A DNA stretch of 15,726 bases from Clostridiales bacterium (GTDB lineage: Bacteria; Bacillota; Clostridia; Oscillospirales; QAKW01). Location: the NCBI GenBank assembly GCA_003343605.1, contig QAKW01000009.1, positions 1 to 15,726 on the forward strand, written 5' to 3'. A program made the translations under genes and the position numbers. Below the pieces are notes generated by a model. It saw only the letters and a program-made list of their open reading frames with translations, did not search any database and was not told the origin of the DNA. Of this stretch, positions 1-8,220 are shown piece by piece (the first letter of the stretch is position 1; every line of letters starts with the position of its first letter).

Positions 1-1
1 G

Positions 2-2419
2 CGGCAGACCCTATTAAAGGGATATTCTTCCTATCCCGAGACCTATGACAGCCGCGACAGCGGCCTGATTTCCGCCGTTGCGGATCAGGAAAGCACCGAT
101 TTGTGCTGGGCCTTCACCCAGACGGCCGTGGCCGAGGCTTATGTTGCAAAGGCACAGGAGGCCCAGGTGGATTATTCGGAAAACCACATCAAGTTTTCCA
201 CCTCCAATACCGGCGGCAATTCCCTCGGCCATCTGCGCGGCGCGAATGAAGGCGGCAATGAATATATCAGCCTTGCCTATCTTGCGCGCGGGAACGGTTT
301 TGTGCTGGAATCAGACGATCCGTTTTCCGCGGAATCTTCCTCCCGCGCCATCGCGCTGACAGACCAGCGCTATGCGCAGGGGTATCTGGAGCATATGAAA
401 ATCATTGAAGAGGCATCTGTGGAAGAGGCAAAGGAGCTGATTATGGAATACGGCGCGGCCGGCGCCAGGATGTATTTCGATATTGCCTGCTTCAGCGGTC
501 GCAATGCCTATTGCTATTCCGCATCTTCCGTGGAGCTTCAGCCGGCAAACCATATGATTACGCTGATCGGGTGGGATGATCACTATTCGAAGGATCATTT
601 CAATCCGCAGATGAGCCCGAAAAACGATGGTGCGTTTATCGCCAAAAACAGTTGGGGTAAAGCCTTTGGCGAGCAGGGCTATTTCTATATTTCCTATGAA
701 GACGCCTGGGTGCTCAGCTCTGTTTTTGCAACCGCTTATTCCACAGAAGAAGCCCCGTACAACGGGATCCGCCAGTATGATTATTACGGTGTAAACGGCA
801 CGTTGGGCGCCGAATCCGATACGCTGGTTTACGCGGCGGCCTATGATACGCAGGACGCTGCTCTTCTGGAAGGTATCGGCACCTATATTATGAATCCGGG
901 CACGCGCGTGGAGGTATATGTCAATCCCTACAACGGCAGCTGCACCGACGCGGCAAAATTCCGCCGCGTTTATACCGGCACCTTTGAGGAGGGCGGCTAT
1001 TACCGTATTCCGCTGGATACGCAGGTTCCGTTTTATGGCAGCCGCTTCGCCGTTGCCGTAAAGATCTATGCAACGGCCGGCCTCCCGAATCAGACTTATG
1101 TGCCGCTGCAGCTGCAAAGCGGCCTGACGGGCCAGTGCGAATTCTATGCCGATACGTTCTATCTGGGCACAGATCTCAGCGATATGGAATCTATGGAAAC
1201 CATCGACGCGGAGCTGAAATCCTATAAAGGCGCGCTGTGCCTGAAGGCGTTTACCCGCAGTGATCTTTCCGTGAGCGCCGAAAACGGCACGGTTCGCAAA
1301 GAGGACGGCGCTTACCGCGTTGTTTTGGCGCAGGATACCGCGTCCAGCGCGCTGCACATCAGAAGAAACGGGCAGGAGCTGCCGTTTTATATCAACGATC
1401 TCTGCACCCAGGTGAAAAACGACGGCAAGGTGCAGGAAGGCGGAACGTATTATTTCAAGGCCGAAGACGGAACACATGCGCGTTATAGCATCACGGTGGA
1501 GCGCAGCACCCTTTCGAATCAGTGCGAATTGCTGGCCTTTGGCAACGCGCTCTGGAATGAAGAGGCCGGCGCCTATATTGCCAATATCGCCGCGGATTCC
1601 GCCTTTATTCCGGAAGCCTCTGTTTCAGCCGGCGCTTCCTTTGCGCTTTACGCCCTGCCGGAGGCGGTTGGGCGGATCGGCCAGTCGATTACCCCGAATC
1701 TTTACAGCACCCGCCTGCAGCTTCGGGTAACTGCGGAAGACGGATTTACCGCCAGGGATTATCCGCTGGTGATCTATCGCGCGCCGGGCACCCTGCCGGA
1801 ACTGCGCGATTGGGATGCGGTGAGCGATTGGGCACTGAGCGCCATGAAGAAGACGGTGGAATACGGCCTGTTTAAAGGGGACGATCAGGGCCTGCTCAAC
1901 CCCTTTGATTCCCTCTCGCGGGTAGAGGCTGCGGTTCTGCTGCTTCGCTTCGGCGGCATTGAGGCCACCGCGGTGGAAGAAGGGCAGGCGCCCTGGTATT
2001 CGGATGTGGAGCTGAACGTATGGTATACCAATTATATCAACGCCGCAACCCATACCGGCATGATCAACGGGCATACGGATCCCGGCTACCGCTGCTTTGA
2101 GCCTTTCCGGGCGGTCACGCGGGAGGAATATGCGGTAATGATGGTTCGTCTGGTGGCCTATCTGAACGGCCAGAGTGAGGCGGAATTTTTGCAGGCGCAG
2201 CTGCCTGCGGCCCGGGAATGGCTGCAGGATCAGTCATTTGCCGATCTCGATCACGTAAGCCTCTGGGCTTCCGATCATATGGCGGTGGCGCTCTATCTGC
2301 GGATTTTCAACGGCAGCAGCGATTTCGGCATTCTTCAAATTCGGCCCCAGGATCCGATCGATCGGCAGGAAACGGCGAAAGTCCTTGAAAATTCACTGAA
2401 TCTGGTTGAAAAATTCTGA
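2..2419 (+). CDS. Surface papain-family (C1A) peptidase with C-terminal SLH repeats, 5' end outside window
   Basis: The frame is open from the left edge, giving 805 visible residues; signal peptide and start lie upstream. The papain fold is recognised by the oxyanion glutamine (ADQES, codon at 86), the catalytic cysteine in CWAF (codon at 104), histidine in NHMITLIGWDDH (codon at 551) and asparagine in KNSWG (codon at 647). All four positions are present, so the enzyme should be an active cysteine peptidase. After it comes a beta-rich part (about 780-1250) resembling the lectin-like domain often attached to bacterial C1A proteases, then about 1260-1790 with probable cadherin-like or Ig-like folds (inferred). 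Three S-layer homology repeats follow (about 1826-1965, 2015-2165 and 2236-2412), which in known families bind cell-wall polymers. Inference: an exported, wall-anchored protease or adhesin. Substrate unknown. The thrS promoter lies inside its last codons. Confidence 0.9.
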   Translation, partial: RQTLLKGYSSYPETYDSRDSGLISAVADQESTDLCWAFTQTAVAEAYVAKAQEAQVDYSENHIKFSTSNTGGNSLGHLRGANEGGNEYISLAYLARGNGFVLESDDPFSAESSSRAIALTDQRYAQGYLEHMKIIEEASVEEAKELIMEYGAAGARMYFDIACFSGRNAYCYSASSVELQPANHMITLIGWDDHYSKDHFNPQMSPKNDGAFIAKNSWGKAFGEQGYFYISYEDAWVLSSVFATAYSTEEAPYNGIRQYDYYGVNGTLGAESDTLVYAAAYDTQDAALLEGIGTYIMNPGTRVEVYVNPYNGSCTDAAKFRRVYTGTFEEGGYYRIPLDTQVPFYGSRFAVAVKIYATAGLPNQTYVPLQLQSGLTGQCEFYADTFYLGTDLSDMESMETIDAELKSYKGALCLKAFTRSDLSVSAENGTVRKEDGAYRVVLAQDTASSALHIRRNGQELPFYINDLCTQVKNDGKVQEGGTYYFKAEDGTHARYSITVERSTLSNQCELLAFGNALWNEEAGAYIANIAADSAFIPEASVSAGASFALYALPEAVGRIGQSITPNLYSTRLQLRVTAEDGFTARDYPLVIYRAPGTLPELRDWDAVSDWALSAMKKTVEYGLFKGDDQGLLNPFDSLSRVEAAVLLLRFGGIEATAVEEGQAPWYSDVELNVWYTNYINAATHTGMINGHTDPGYRCFEPFRAVTREEYAVMMVRLVAYLNGQSEAEFLQAQLPAAREWLQDQSFADLDHVSLWASDHMAVALYLRIFNGSSDFGILQIRPQDPIDRQETAKVLENSLNLVEKF

Positions 2420-2434
2420 ACGGAATGATATAAT
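2406..2434 (+). promoter_or_regulatory. Sigma-A type promoter for thrS
   Basis: TTGAAA (2406-2411) and TATAAT (2429-2434) are separated by 17 bases, with an extended -10 (TGA before TATAAT). It overlaps the end of the upstream coding region, so thrS can be transcribed independently. The leader to the ATG at 2484 is only about 40 bases. It holds a small hairpin, CAGCGT (2442-2447) and ACGCTG (2453-2458) with a 5-base loop. There is no room for a T-box. Confidence 0.8.
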
Positions 2435-2483
2435 CAAAAGACAGCGTATGAAACGCTGAATTTTGAAAACGACGGTGATAAAG

Positions 2484-4421
2484 ATGCAGATTCAAATAAA
2501 TGGCCGGAACGTGGAGCTGGAGCAGGGCGGCACGGTGTTTGACGGCGCGTACCGCCTGGATCCCGCAGCGGCCCGGGAAGCGCTCTGCTGCCTGGCCGGC
2601 GGGGAACTCCGTGAGATGGCCTATTGCCCTTCGGAGGGGGAAGAAATTACCTTGCTGACCTTTGCCGATGAGCGGGCGAAAAAGGTATTCTGGCATACAA
2701 CCTCGCATGTGCTGGCACAGGCGGTCAAACGGCTGTTTCCCGCGGCAAAGCTGGCGATCGGGCCGGCAATCGATACGGGATTTTATTACGATTTTGAAGT
2801 GGAGCGGCCCTTCACCGCGGAAGATTTGCAGCAGATTACCGCGGAAATGAAAAAGATTGTGAAAGAGCGGCTGCGGCTCACCCGCTTTACCTGTACGCCG
2901 GAAGAGGCAAAGGAGCTGATGCGGGAGGAGCCCTATAAGCTGGAGCTGATTGAAGAGCATGCCGGCCGGGGCGAAGCTATTTCGTTTTACCGGCAGGGGG
3001 AGTTTACAGACCTTTGCGCCGGGCCCCATCTGTTTGATGTTTCCAAAATAAAGGCGATTGCCCTGCTCAGCGCAACCGGCGCATACTGGCGGGGGGACGC
3101 CGGCCGGCCGATGCTGCAGCGTATTTACGGCGTTTCTTATCAGAATAAAGCCGAGCTGGAAGCACGGCTCGCCGAAATGGAAGAGGCCCGGAAGCGGGAT
3201 CATAACAAGCTGGGGCGTGAGCTGGAATATTTTACAACCTCGGAGCTGATCGGCCAGGGGCTGCCGATTCTGCTGCCCAAAGGCGCGCGGGTGATTCAAA
3301 CGCTGCAGCGCTGGGTAGAAGATGAAGAAGAAAAACGCGGCTATCTGCTCACACAGACGCCGCTGATGGCCAAGCGTGAGCTTTATAAAGTTTCCGGCCA
3401 CTGGGATCATTATCTTGACGGCATGTTTATTCTGGGCGATCCGCACGACGAAGCGCAGGAATGCTATGCGCTGCGGCCGATGACCTGCCCGTTTCAGTAT
3501 CAGGTCTATCTGAACCGGATGCGCTCCTATCGGGATCTGCCGATGCGCCTGGGGGAAACTTCCACGCTGTTTCGCAATGAAGACAGCGGCGAAATGCACG
3601 GTCTGATTCGCGTAAGGCAGTTTACCATTTCCGAGGGGCATCTGATCCTGCGGCCCGATCAGCTGGAGGAAGAATTCAAAGGGTGCCTGGATCTGGCCAA
3701 TTCCATGCTGGAAACGCTGGGCCTCCGGGAAGACTGCACCTACCGCTTCTCCCAGTGGGATCCGGCGAATCCGGATAATAAATATGAGGGCACGCCGGAG
3801 CAATGGAATATTGCGCAGGAAACCATGCAGAAAATTCTCGATCATCTGAAGGTTGATTATACCATTGGATTTGATGAAGCGGCCTTTTACGGGCCGAAGC
3901 TGGATATTCAGTGTAAAAACGTTTTCGGCAAGGAAGACACGCTGATTACCATTCAGATCGATATGCTGCTGGCCCAGCGGTTTGGGATGGAATATATAGA
4001 TCAGGACGGGCAGAAGAAAACCCCCTATATCATCCACCGCACATCGATCGGCTGCTATCAGCGCACGCTTGCCCTGCTGATTGAAAAATATGCCGGGGCG
4101 CTGCCCACCTGGATGGCGCCGACCCAGGCGGTTGTGATGCCGATCAGTGAGCATCAGCATGAACAGGCGCGGGCGGTATACAATAGGCTTCGGGATGCCG
4201 GTATTCGCGCGGAGCTGGATGACCGCAACGAGAAAATCGGATATAAGATTCGGGCGGCGCAGCTGCAGAAGGTGCCTTTTATGCTGATTATCGGTGAGAA
4301 AGAGGCCGAGAGCGGCAATGTATCGGTTCGCGCCCGGCAGGACGGCGATCTCGGCGTAATGCCGTTTGCCGATTTTCTGGCGCTGATCCGCGGGATCATC
4401 GATCGCAAAGAAAAGAAATAA
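2484..4421 (+). CDS. thrS: Threonine--tRNA ligase (class II aminoacyl-tRNA synthetase)
   Basis: Charges tRNA-Thr with threonine in the cytoplasm. The 645 residues match the full bacterial length: TGS domain (about 1-60), editing domain with zinc-type ligands H71, H75, C178 and H182 (HTTSH and LCAGPH), catalytic core and C-terminal anticodon-binding domain (from about 550). The catalytic zinc ligands are C335 (MTCPF), H386 (SEGHL) and H518 (IIHR). The motif 2 region (RNEDSGEMHGLIRVRQF) and the CPFQ variant are, from memory, typical of a common clostridial subclass. ATG 2484 is preferred, with GGTGA at a usable distance upstream; an in-frame TTG at 2463 lacks a ribosome binding site, and GTG 2475 is part of the putative one. 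The gene has its own promoter and terminator. No T-box leader is visible, unlike many Firmicutes thrS genes. Confidence 0.96.
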   Translation: MQIQINGRNVELEQGGTVFDGAYRLDPAAAREALCCLAGGELREMAYCPSEGEEITLLTFADERAKKVFWHTTSHVLAQAVKRLFPAAKLAIGPAIDTGFYYDFEVERPFTAEDLQQITAEMKKIVKERLRLTRFTCTPEEAKELMREEPYKLELIEEHAGRGEAISFYRQGEFTDLCAGPHLFDVSKIKAIALLSATGAYWRGDAGRPMLQRIYGVSYQNKAELEARLAEMEEARKRDHNKLGRELEYFTTSELIGQGLPILLPKGARVIQTLQRWVEDEEEKRGYLLTQTPLMAKRELYKVSGHWDHYLDGMFILGDPHDEAQECYALRPMTCPFQYQVYLNRMRSYRDLPMRLGETSTLFRNEDSGEMHGLIRVRQFTISEGHLILRPDQLEEEFKGCLDLANSMLETLGLREDCTYRFSQWDPANPDNKYEGTPEQWNIAQETMQKILDHLKVDYTIGFDEAAFYGPKLDIQCKNVFGKEDTLITIQIDMLLAQRFGMEYIDQDGQKKTPYIIHRTSIGCYQRTLALLIEKYAGALPTWMAPTQAVVMPISEHQHEQARAVYNRLRDAGIRAELDDRNEKIGYKIRAAQLQKVPFMLIIGEKEAESGNVSVRARQDGDLGVMPFADFLALIRGIIDRKEKK

Positions 4422-4427
4422 AAAAGA

Positions 4428-4465
4428 GTGGGAGATATACGCATATCTCCCACCTTTTTGCTTTT
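4428..4465 (+). terminator. Rho-independent terminator after thrS
   Basis: A perfect 11-bp stem, GTGGGAGATAT (4428-4438) with ATATCTCCCAC (4443-4453), has a 4-base loop and is followed by two T-runs (CTTTTTGCTTTTTT). It starts a few bases after the thrS stop codon. Confidence 0.92.
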
Positions 4466-4483
4466 TTATTCCACTTTAGCGGG

Positions 4484-4512
4484 TTGCATTTTGAGCAGAA
4501 ATCCTGTATGAT
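4484..4512 (+). promoter_or_regulatory. Probable promoter of the GH2 gene
   Basis: TTGCAT (4484-4489), a 17-base spacer and TATGAT (4507-4512) lie between the thrS terminator and the GH2 start. The -10 matches consensus in 5 of 6 positions, the -35 in only 3 of 6. Position and spacing support it. Confidence 0.5.
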
Positions 4513-4542
4513 TTCAGTAGAAAAAGCAGGAGGATTAAAAAT

Positions 4543-6288
4543 ATGGTTGATTTGCGCATGGAATACCCCCGCCCGCAGCTTCGGCGGAAAGATTGGCTTT
4601 GCCTCAACGGAAGCTGGGAATTTGAAATCGATACGGCGGAGGTTGGCACCTGGCAGGCGTTTTGGAACCGGGATCATCTGGACGGCACCATTCTGGTGCC
4701 CTATTGCCCGGAAAGCGAACTTTCAGGCGTTGGGCATAAGGAATTTATGAACTGTGTGTGGTACCGCAGGGAGTTTGAGCTGCCGGAAAGCTTTGCCGGA
4801 AAGCGCGTGATACTCCATTTCGGCGCGGTAGATTATCTGGCTGCCGTTTACCTCAACGGCAAACCGGTTGGCACGCATAAGGGCGGATATACCCCGTTTT
4901 CTTTTGATATTACCGATTTTTTGCAGCCGGGGAAAAATGCGCTGGTTGTTTCCGCCACGGATCATGAGCGCAGCAGGAAGCAGCCGGTAGGCAAGCAATC
5001 GCAGCAGTTATATTCAAAAGGCTGCTCCTACACCCGCGTAACCGGCATCTGGCAGAGCGTTTGGCTGGAGCCGGTGCGCGAGGAACGGCTGCTTCGCTAC
5101 CGGGTTTACCCGGATGTTTCCAACAGCAGCGTGACACTGCAGCTAATGGTCAGCGGTGCGGCCGCGGGCTGCACGCTGCGGGTGGAGGCTCTTTATGAGG
5201 GCCGATTGATGGGAGAGGCGGAAGCGGCGGTGCAATCGCGGGCGGTTACGCTCACGCTGCCGCTGAAGGAGCGCCATCTCTGGGAGATCGGGCAGGGCAG
5301 GCTTTATGATCTGCACATCACGCTTTCGGATACGCGCGGGCTGCTGGATGAAGCGCAGGGCTATTTCGGCCTGCGGGAAGTGGGCCTTACCGAAAAGGGG
5401 ATGACCCTCAACGGCGCGGTATTTTTTGGGCGGTATGTTTTGGATCAGGGCTATTATCCCGATGGGATTTACACCGCGCCCAGCGATGAAGCGCTGAAAA
5501 ACGATATTCTCTATTCCATGCAGCTGGGCTTCAACGGTGCGCGCCTGCACCAGAAGATTTTCGAGCCCCGTTTTCTTTACTGGGCCGACCGGCTGGGTTA
5601 TTTGGTATGGGGCGAGCATGCCAACTGGGGGCTTGCGGTAGAGCGGGCCGATTGCCTGCAGGATTTTCTGCCGGAATGGCTGGAGGCTGTGGAGCGGGAT
5701 TTCAGCCATCCTTCTCTGATCGGCTGGTGCCCCTTCAATGAAACCTGGGATCATAAGGAAACCGGCGCGCATCAGTGCGATGCGGTGCTGGAAATGGTCT
5801 ATCTTGCCACCAAGGCGGCGGATCCTACCCGGCCGGTTATTGATACCAGCGGAAACTTCCATGTGCAAACCGATATTTTCGATGTGCATGATTATGAGCA
5901 GGATCCGGAGCTTTTCCGCAGCTATTATGCAAAGATCAGCGAGGGGATTGTAAACGATCAGTGCAACCGGCGGTTCCCGAAACGGCAGGTTTACCGCGGC
6001 GGGCCGATATTTATGAGCGAATACGGCGGAATCAAATGGAATACCGCCCGAGTTGGCGATGGCTGGGGCTATGGCGCCGCTGTAACCAGCGAAGAGGAAT
6101 TCATCGCGCGTTACCGGGGGCTGACCGATGCGCTGCTGGATAATGAGCATATGATGGGCTTCTGCTATACGCAGCTTTATGATGTGGAGCAGGAGTGCAA
6201 CGGGCTGATGACCTATGAGCGGAAATTTAAATTTGATCCGGAAATTTTCCGCGCGATCAACAGCCGGAAAGCAGAGATCGAAAAATAA
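4543..6288 (+). CDS. Glycoside hydrolase family 2 enzyme (beta-galactosidase/beta-glucuronidase-like)
   Basis: A 581-residue protein starting at ATG 4543 with AGGAGG at 4528-4533, 9 bases upstream. Domain order is typical of GH2: N-terminal jelly-roll sugar-binding domain (about 1-175, with VWYRREFELP and AVYLNGKPVGTHKGGYTPF), Ig-like domain (about 180-275) and TIM barrel (about 280-575). The acid/base glutamate is E400 in PFNETWD; the nucleophile is E493 in FMSEYGG. Both are present, so activity is expected. There is no signal peptide, so it is probably cytoplasmic and acts on imported oligosaccharides. It lacks the long C-terminal domains of LacZ and is close in size to compact beta-glucuronidase-type enzymes. 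Substrate cannot be told from sequence. The gene stands alone between two terminators, with no transporter or regulator beside it. Confidence 0.9.
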   Translation: MVDLRMEYPRPQLRRKDWLCLNGSWEFEIDTAEVGTWQAFWNRDHLDGTILVPYCPESELSGVGHKEFMNCVWYRREFELPESFAGKRVILHFGAVDYLAAVYLNGKPVGTHKGGYTPFSFDITDFLQPGKNALVVSATDHERSRKQPVGKQSQQLYSKGCSYTRVTGIWQSVWLEPVREERLLRYRVYPDVSNSSVTLQLMVSGAAAGCTLRVEALYEGRLMGEAEAAVQSRAVTLTLPLKERHLWEIGQGRLYDLHITLSDTRGLLDEAQGYFGLREVGLTEKGMTLNGAVFFGRYVLDQGYYPDGIYTAPSDEALKNDILYSMQLGFNGARLHQKIFEPRFLYWADRLGYLVWGEHANWGLAVERADCLQDFLPEWLEAVERDFSHPSLIGWCPFNETWDHKETGAHQCDAVLEMVYLATKAADPTRPVIDTSGNFHVQTDIFDVHDYEQDPELFRSYYAKISEGIVNDQCNRRFPKRQVYRGGPIFMSEYGGIKWNTARVGDGWGYGAAVTSEEEFIARYRGLTDALLDNEHMMGFCYTQLYDVEQECNGLMTYERKFKFDPEIFRAINSRKAEIEK

Positions 6289-6300
6289 AACAGCAAAGAA

Positions 6301-6340
6301 AAAGCGGCAGGCATAATTTTGGTTATGCCTGCCGCTTTTA
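6301..6340. terminator. Bidirectional terminator between GH2 and the DUF4143 ATPase
   Basis: A perfect 16-bp inverted repeat, AAAGCGGCAGGCATAA (6301-6316) and TTATGCCTGCCGCTTT (6323-6338), has loop TTTTGG. T-rich sequence follows on both strands. The two flanking genes converge on it. Confidence 0.9.
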
Positions 6341-6348
6341 TTAACGTT

Positions 6349-7542
6349 TTAGCAATCAAGCAGCCAATCCGCAATATCAACAATCCTGATGCCTTCATAC
6401 TGATATTCATCGTGCCTTGTGCGGGCGATCACCATCTTGGGGTAGGCATCCTTGATTTGCAGCAGGGGCGAAACCTTACGCTCAAAAGTCCTCTCATCGC
6501 TGATATTGTCGGAAACCTGGATATAGATTTTCTCATTGCGCTTGATGGCAACAAAGTCTATCTCTTTTTTATATAAGACACCAACATAAACTTCATAGCC
6601 CCTGCGAAGTAGCTCTATTGCAACCACATTTTCAAGAATTCTGCCGTAGTCCATATTTTTTGTGCCCAGCTTGGCATACCGGAAGGTATGGTCACTTAGA
6701 TAGTATTTATCGCTGCTGGAAAGATACTTTTTGCCTTTGATATCATATCTGCGGATTTTGTAAAAAGCAAAGGCATTGCACAAATACTGCATATAGGAGC
6801 TAACAGTCACATGGTTGGCCTTTTCCTTTAATCCGCTGAACGTGTTTATGATATTGCTTACCGAGGTTAGGTTGGATATATTATCCATCAGAAAATCCAC
6901 AATCCGATCCATCAACTGCATATTGCGGATTTTATATTTTTTACGAATATCACGCACAATCAGCGTGTTGAAAACATCGGCAATATAATCATATTTTGCA
7001 TTTTGATCCTTATATAGGTAAGAACCTGCCATACCGCCTTCAAGCAAATAATGATCAAGAGCGGCGTACTTTTCGCTATGCTCAAAGTATTGCATATATT
7101 CGCTGAATGAGAACGGAAACACCTTGATTTCAAATGTTCTTCCGGTAAAAAGAGTGGCCAGGTCGGAACTTAATAAAAACGCATTAGAGCCGGTGATATA
7201 AATATCAAACTTTTCGGAAGCGTGCAGGCTGTTGATGGCTTTTTCAAAATTCGCACACATCTGAACTTCATCAATTAAAACAAAATTGGCTTTATCCTCT
7301 GCATACTGAGCATTGATATAATCATATAAAGGCCTGTATGCAAGCAGATGGTCAAATTCCAGCAGATTGAAATTGATTTGAATGATGTTGTGGTTGGGAA
7401 TATTCTGCTCAATATAATTCCTGAATGCTTCCAGCAGCTTGGATTTTCCGCTGCGGCGAACGCCTGTGATCACCTTAATATCCGGTGTTCCAATTACATG
7501 GATCAGCTTTTCCAAATATTGGGTTCGCTTAATAAGTTTCAT
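6349..7542 (-). CDS. AAA_14 / DUF4143 family ATPase
   Basis: A 397-residue protein starting at ATG 7540-7542 with GGAGGTGA a few bases upstream (complement of 7549-7556). The N-terminal ATPase has a Walker A motif at residues 27-34 (GVRRSGKS), a Walker B acidic pair at 91-92 (LIDEVQ) and a sensor-like segment around ITGSNAFLLS. The C-terminal DUF4143 region has a PD-(D/E)XK-like pattern (E in ENVVAIELL, then KEIDFVAI and IYIQVS), known for the family as a nuclease-like fold. These proteins are abundant in gut bacteria, often in many copies, and their cellular role is not established; a role in mobile-element or defence biology is speculation. It is a single gene with its own promoter, markedly more AT-rich than the GH2 gene, consistent with later acquisition. 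Confidence 0.9.
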   Translation of the reverse strand: MKLIKRTQYLEKLIHVIGTPDIKVITGVRRSGKSKLLEAFRNYIEQNIPNHNIIQINFNLLEFDHLLAYRPLYDYINAQYAEDKANFVLIDEVQMCANFEKAINSLHASEKFDIYITGSNAFLLSSDLATLFTGRTFEIKVFPFSFSEYMQYFEHSEKYAALDHYLLEGGMAGSYLYKDQNAKYDYIADVFNTLIVRDIRKKYKIRNMQLMDRIVDFLMDNISNLTSVSNIINTFSGLKEKANHVTVSSYMQYLCNAFAFYKIRRYDIKGKKYLSSSDKYYLSDHTFRYAKLGTKNMDYGRILENVVAIELLRRGYEVYVGVLYKKEIDFVAIKRNEKIYIQVSDNISDERTFERKVSPLLQIKDAYPKMVIARTRHDEYQYEGIRIVDIADWLLDC

Positions 7543-7564
7543 GCCACGTCACCTCCCATATCAT

Positions 7565-7593
7565 ATTATGCCACATCTATTTACAAATTTCAA
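7565..7593 (-). promoter_or_regulatory. Promoter of the DUF4143 ATPase gene
   Basis: Read on the minus strand, TTGAAA (7593-7588), a 17-base spacer and CATAAT (7570-7565) form a good sigma-A promoter, with a TGG extended -10 before CATAAT. It lies just upstream of the gene's Shine-Dalgarno. Confidence 0.6.
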
Positions 7594-7623
7594 TAAAACT
7601 TCAAAAGTTGAAAATAGAAATTT

Positions 7624-7649
7624 CGCCCGCAGGATTTTTCCTGCGGGCG
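7624..7649. repeat. GC-rich hairpin in the non-coding stretch
   Basis: CGCCCGCAGGA (7624-7634) and TCCTGCGGGCG (7639-7649) form a perfect 11-bp stem with loop TTTT. Neither side has a clear T-run, so a terminator role is uncertain. It sits in the 7594-7803 gap, where I see no gene on either strand; the small open frames there lack ribosome binding sites and family features. Confidence 0.6.
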
Positions 7650-7803
7650 GTGTTTCGTTTTGCGATCCAAACGCAGTTAGGTTTTTCATAGGATGCTGGG
7701 GCAAAAAAGATAAGGCTGGTAAGCTCTAAGCACTGATACAGAACTAAAAAGCGCAAGATTAAGGTTTAATCGGATTACCTTCGTAAATTTTATATGGTGA
7801 TGT

Positions 7804-7845
7804 AAAAAACGACGCTTGGCACATACGACTCGGCGTCGTTTTTTT
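7804..7845. terminator. Bidirectional terminator-like hairpin
   Basis: AAAAAACGACGC (7804-7815) and GCGTCGTTTTTT (7833-7844) form a 12-bp stem with a 17-base loop. It has a T-run on each strand. On minus it is the first plausible terminator for the two coupled XRE genes ending at 7924. On plus it would end an RNA from the gene-less region to its left. Confidence 0.7.
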
Positions 7846-7858
7846 CAATTCGGTTAGG

Positions 7859-7909
7859 TGGATACCGTAAAATCGTAATTTTTAATAAATTACAATTTTA
7901 CGATTATCC
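7859..7909. repeat. Long AT-rich inverted repeat
   Basis: CGTAAAATCGTAATTT (7866-7881) pairs with AAATTACAATTTTACG (7887-7902), 15 of 16 positions, with a 5-base loop. GGATA and TATCC extend it outside after a small internal loop. It lies 15 bases beyond the stop codon of the minus-strand XRE gene. No T-run follows, so it looks more like a stem in a 3' UTR, a small palindromic element or a protein site than a classic terminator. Confidence 0.6.
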
Positions 7910-7923
7910 GTACAGACGTGCGT

Positions 7924-8220
7924 TTATTGTGATGAGGTCTCTTTTGCCCTATTTGATGTTTGATTACAAGTCATATTTTCATTTTCTTTTTCCTGTAAAT
8001 CTTTTTGAAACAATTCCTCGCTTTTGTATTGAAATATTAAAGCTAATCGAATTACTTCTTTTGCATTTGATCGTTTTGGTAACTCCCCTGCCTCAATTCT
8101 TTTAATCGCGCGCGTACTAACACCCATAATAAAGGCCATTTCTTCAATACTTAATTCATATTTTTTGCGTAAGTAGCTTATATTTTTGCAATAATTTTTC
8201 AGGCTATTCTTATTATCCAA
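7924..8220 (-). CDS. Small XRE-family helix-turn-helix regulator (downstream copy)
   Basis: A 98-residue protein if started at TTG 8220-8218, which is my choice because AAGGAG lies 9 bases upstream and the start aligns closely with its neighbour's. The frame stays open further upstream, but that part is only a shadow of the neighbouring gene. The HTH spans about residues 24-43 (SIEEMAFIMGVS, then AIKRIE). A charged, Glu/Asn-rich tail follows. It is a clear paralogue of the gene just upstream: CKNI at residues 11-14 and LRKKY at 17-21 fall in the same register, and IMxVS and RIExG are shared. The start codon lies 5 bases before the end of the upstream gene, so translation is probably coupled. 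DNA target and regulated genes are unknown. Confidence 0.8.
   Translation of the reverse strand: MDNKNSLKNYCKNISYLRKKYELSIEEMAFIMGVSTRAIKRIEAGELPKRSNAKEVIRLALIFQYKSEELFQKDLQEKENENMTCNQTSNRAKETSSQ

Noticed and set aside
311..1477. 388-codon open frame on minus opposite the peptidase gene
   Set aside because: Shadow frame within an unmistakable papain/SLH coding region.
2307..4160. 617-codon open frame on minus opposite thrS
   Set aside because: It is the antisense shadow of a GC-rich gene with strong third-position bias; it has no family features or ribosome binding site, and thrS has all its motifs on plus.
5143..6150. 335-codon open frame on minus opposite the GH2 gene
   Set aside because: Shadow frame; the plus strand has both GH2 catalytic motifs in frame.
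7348..7729. Small plus-strand open frames at the start of the ATPase gene and beyond
   Set aside because: They overlap the ATPase gene and its promoter on the other strand and run through a hairpin; no coding features.
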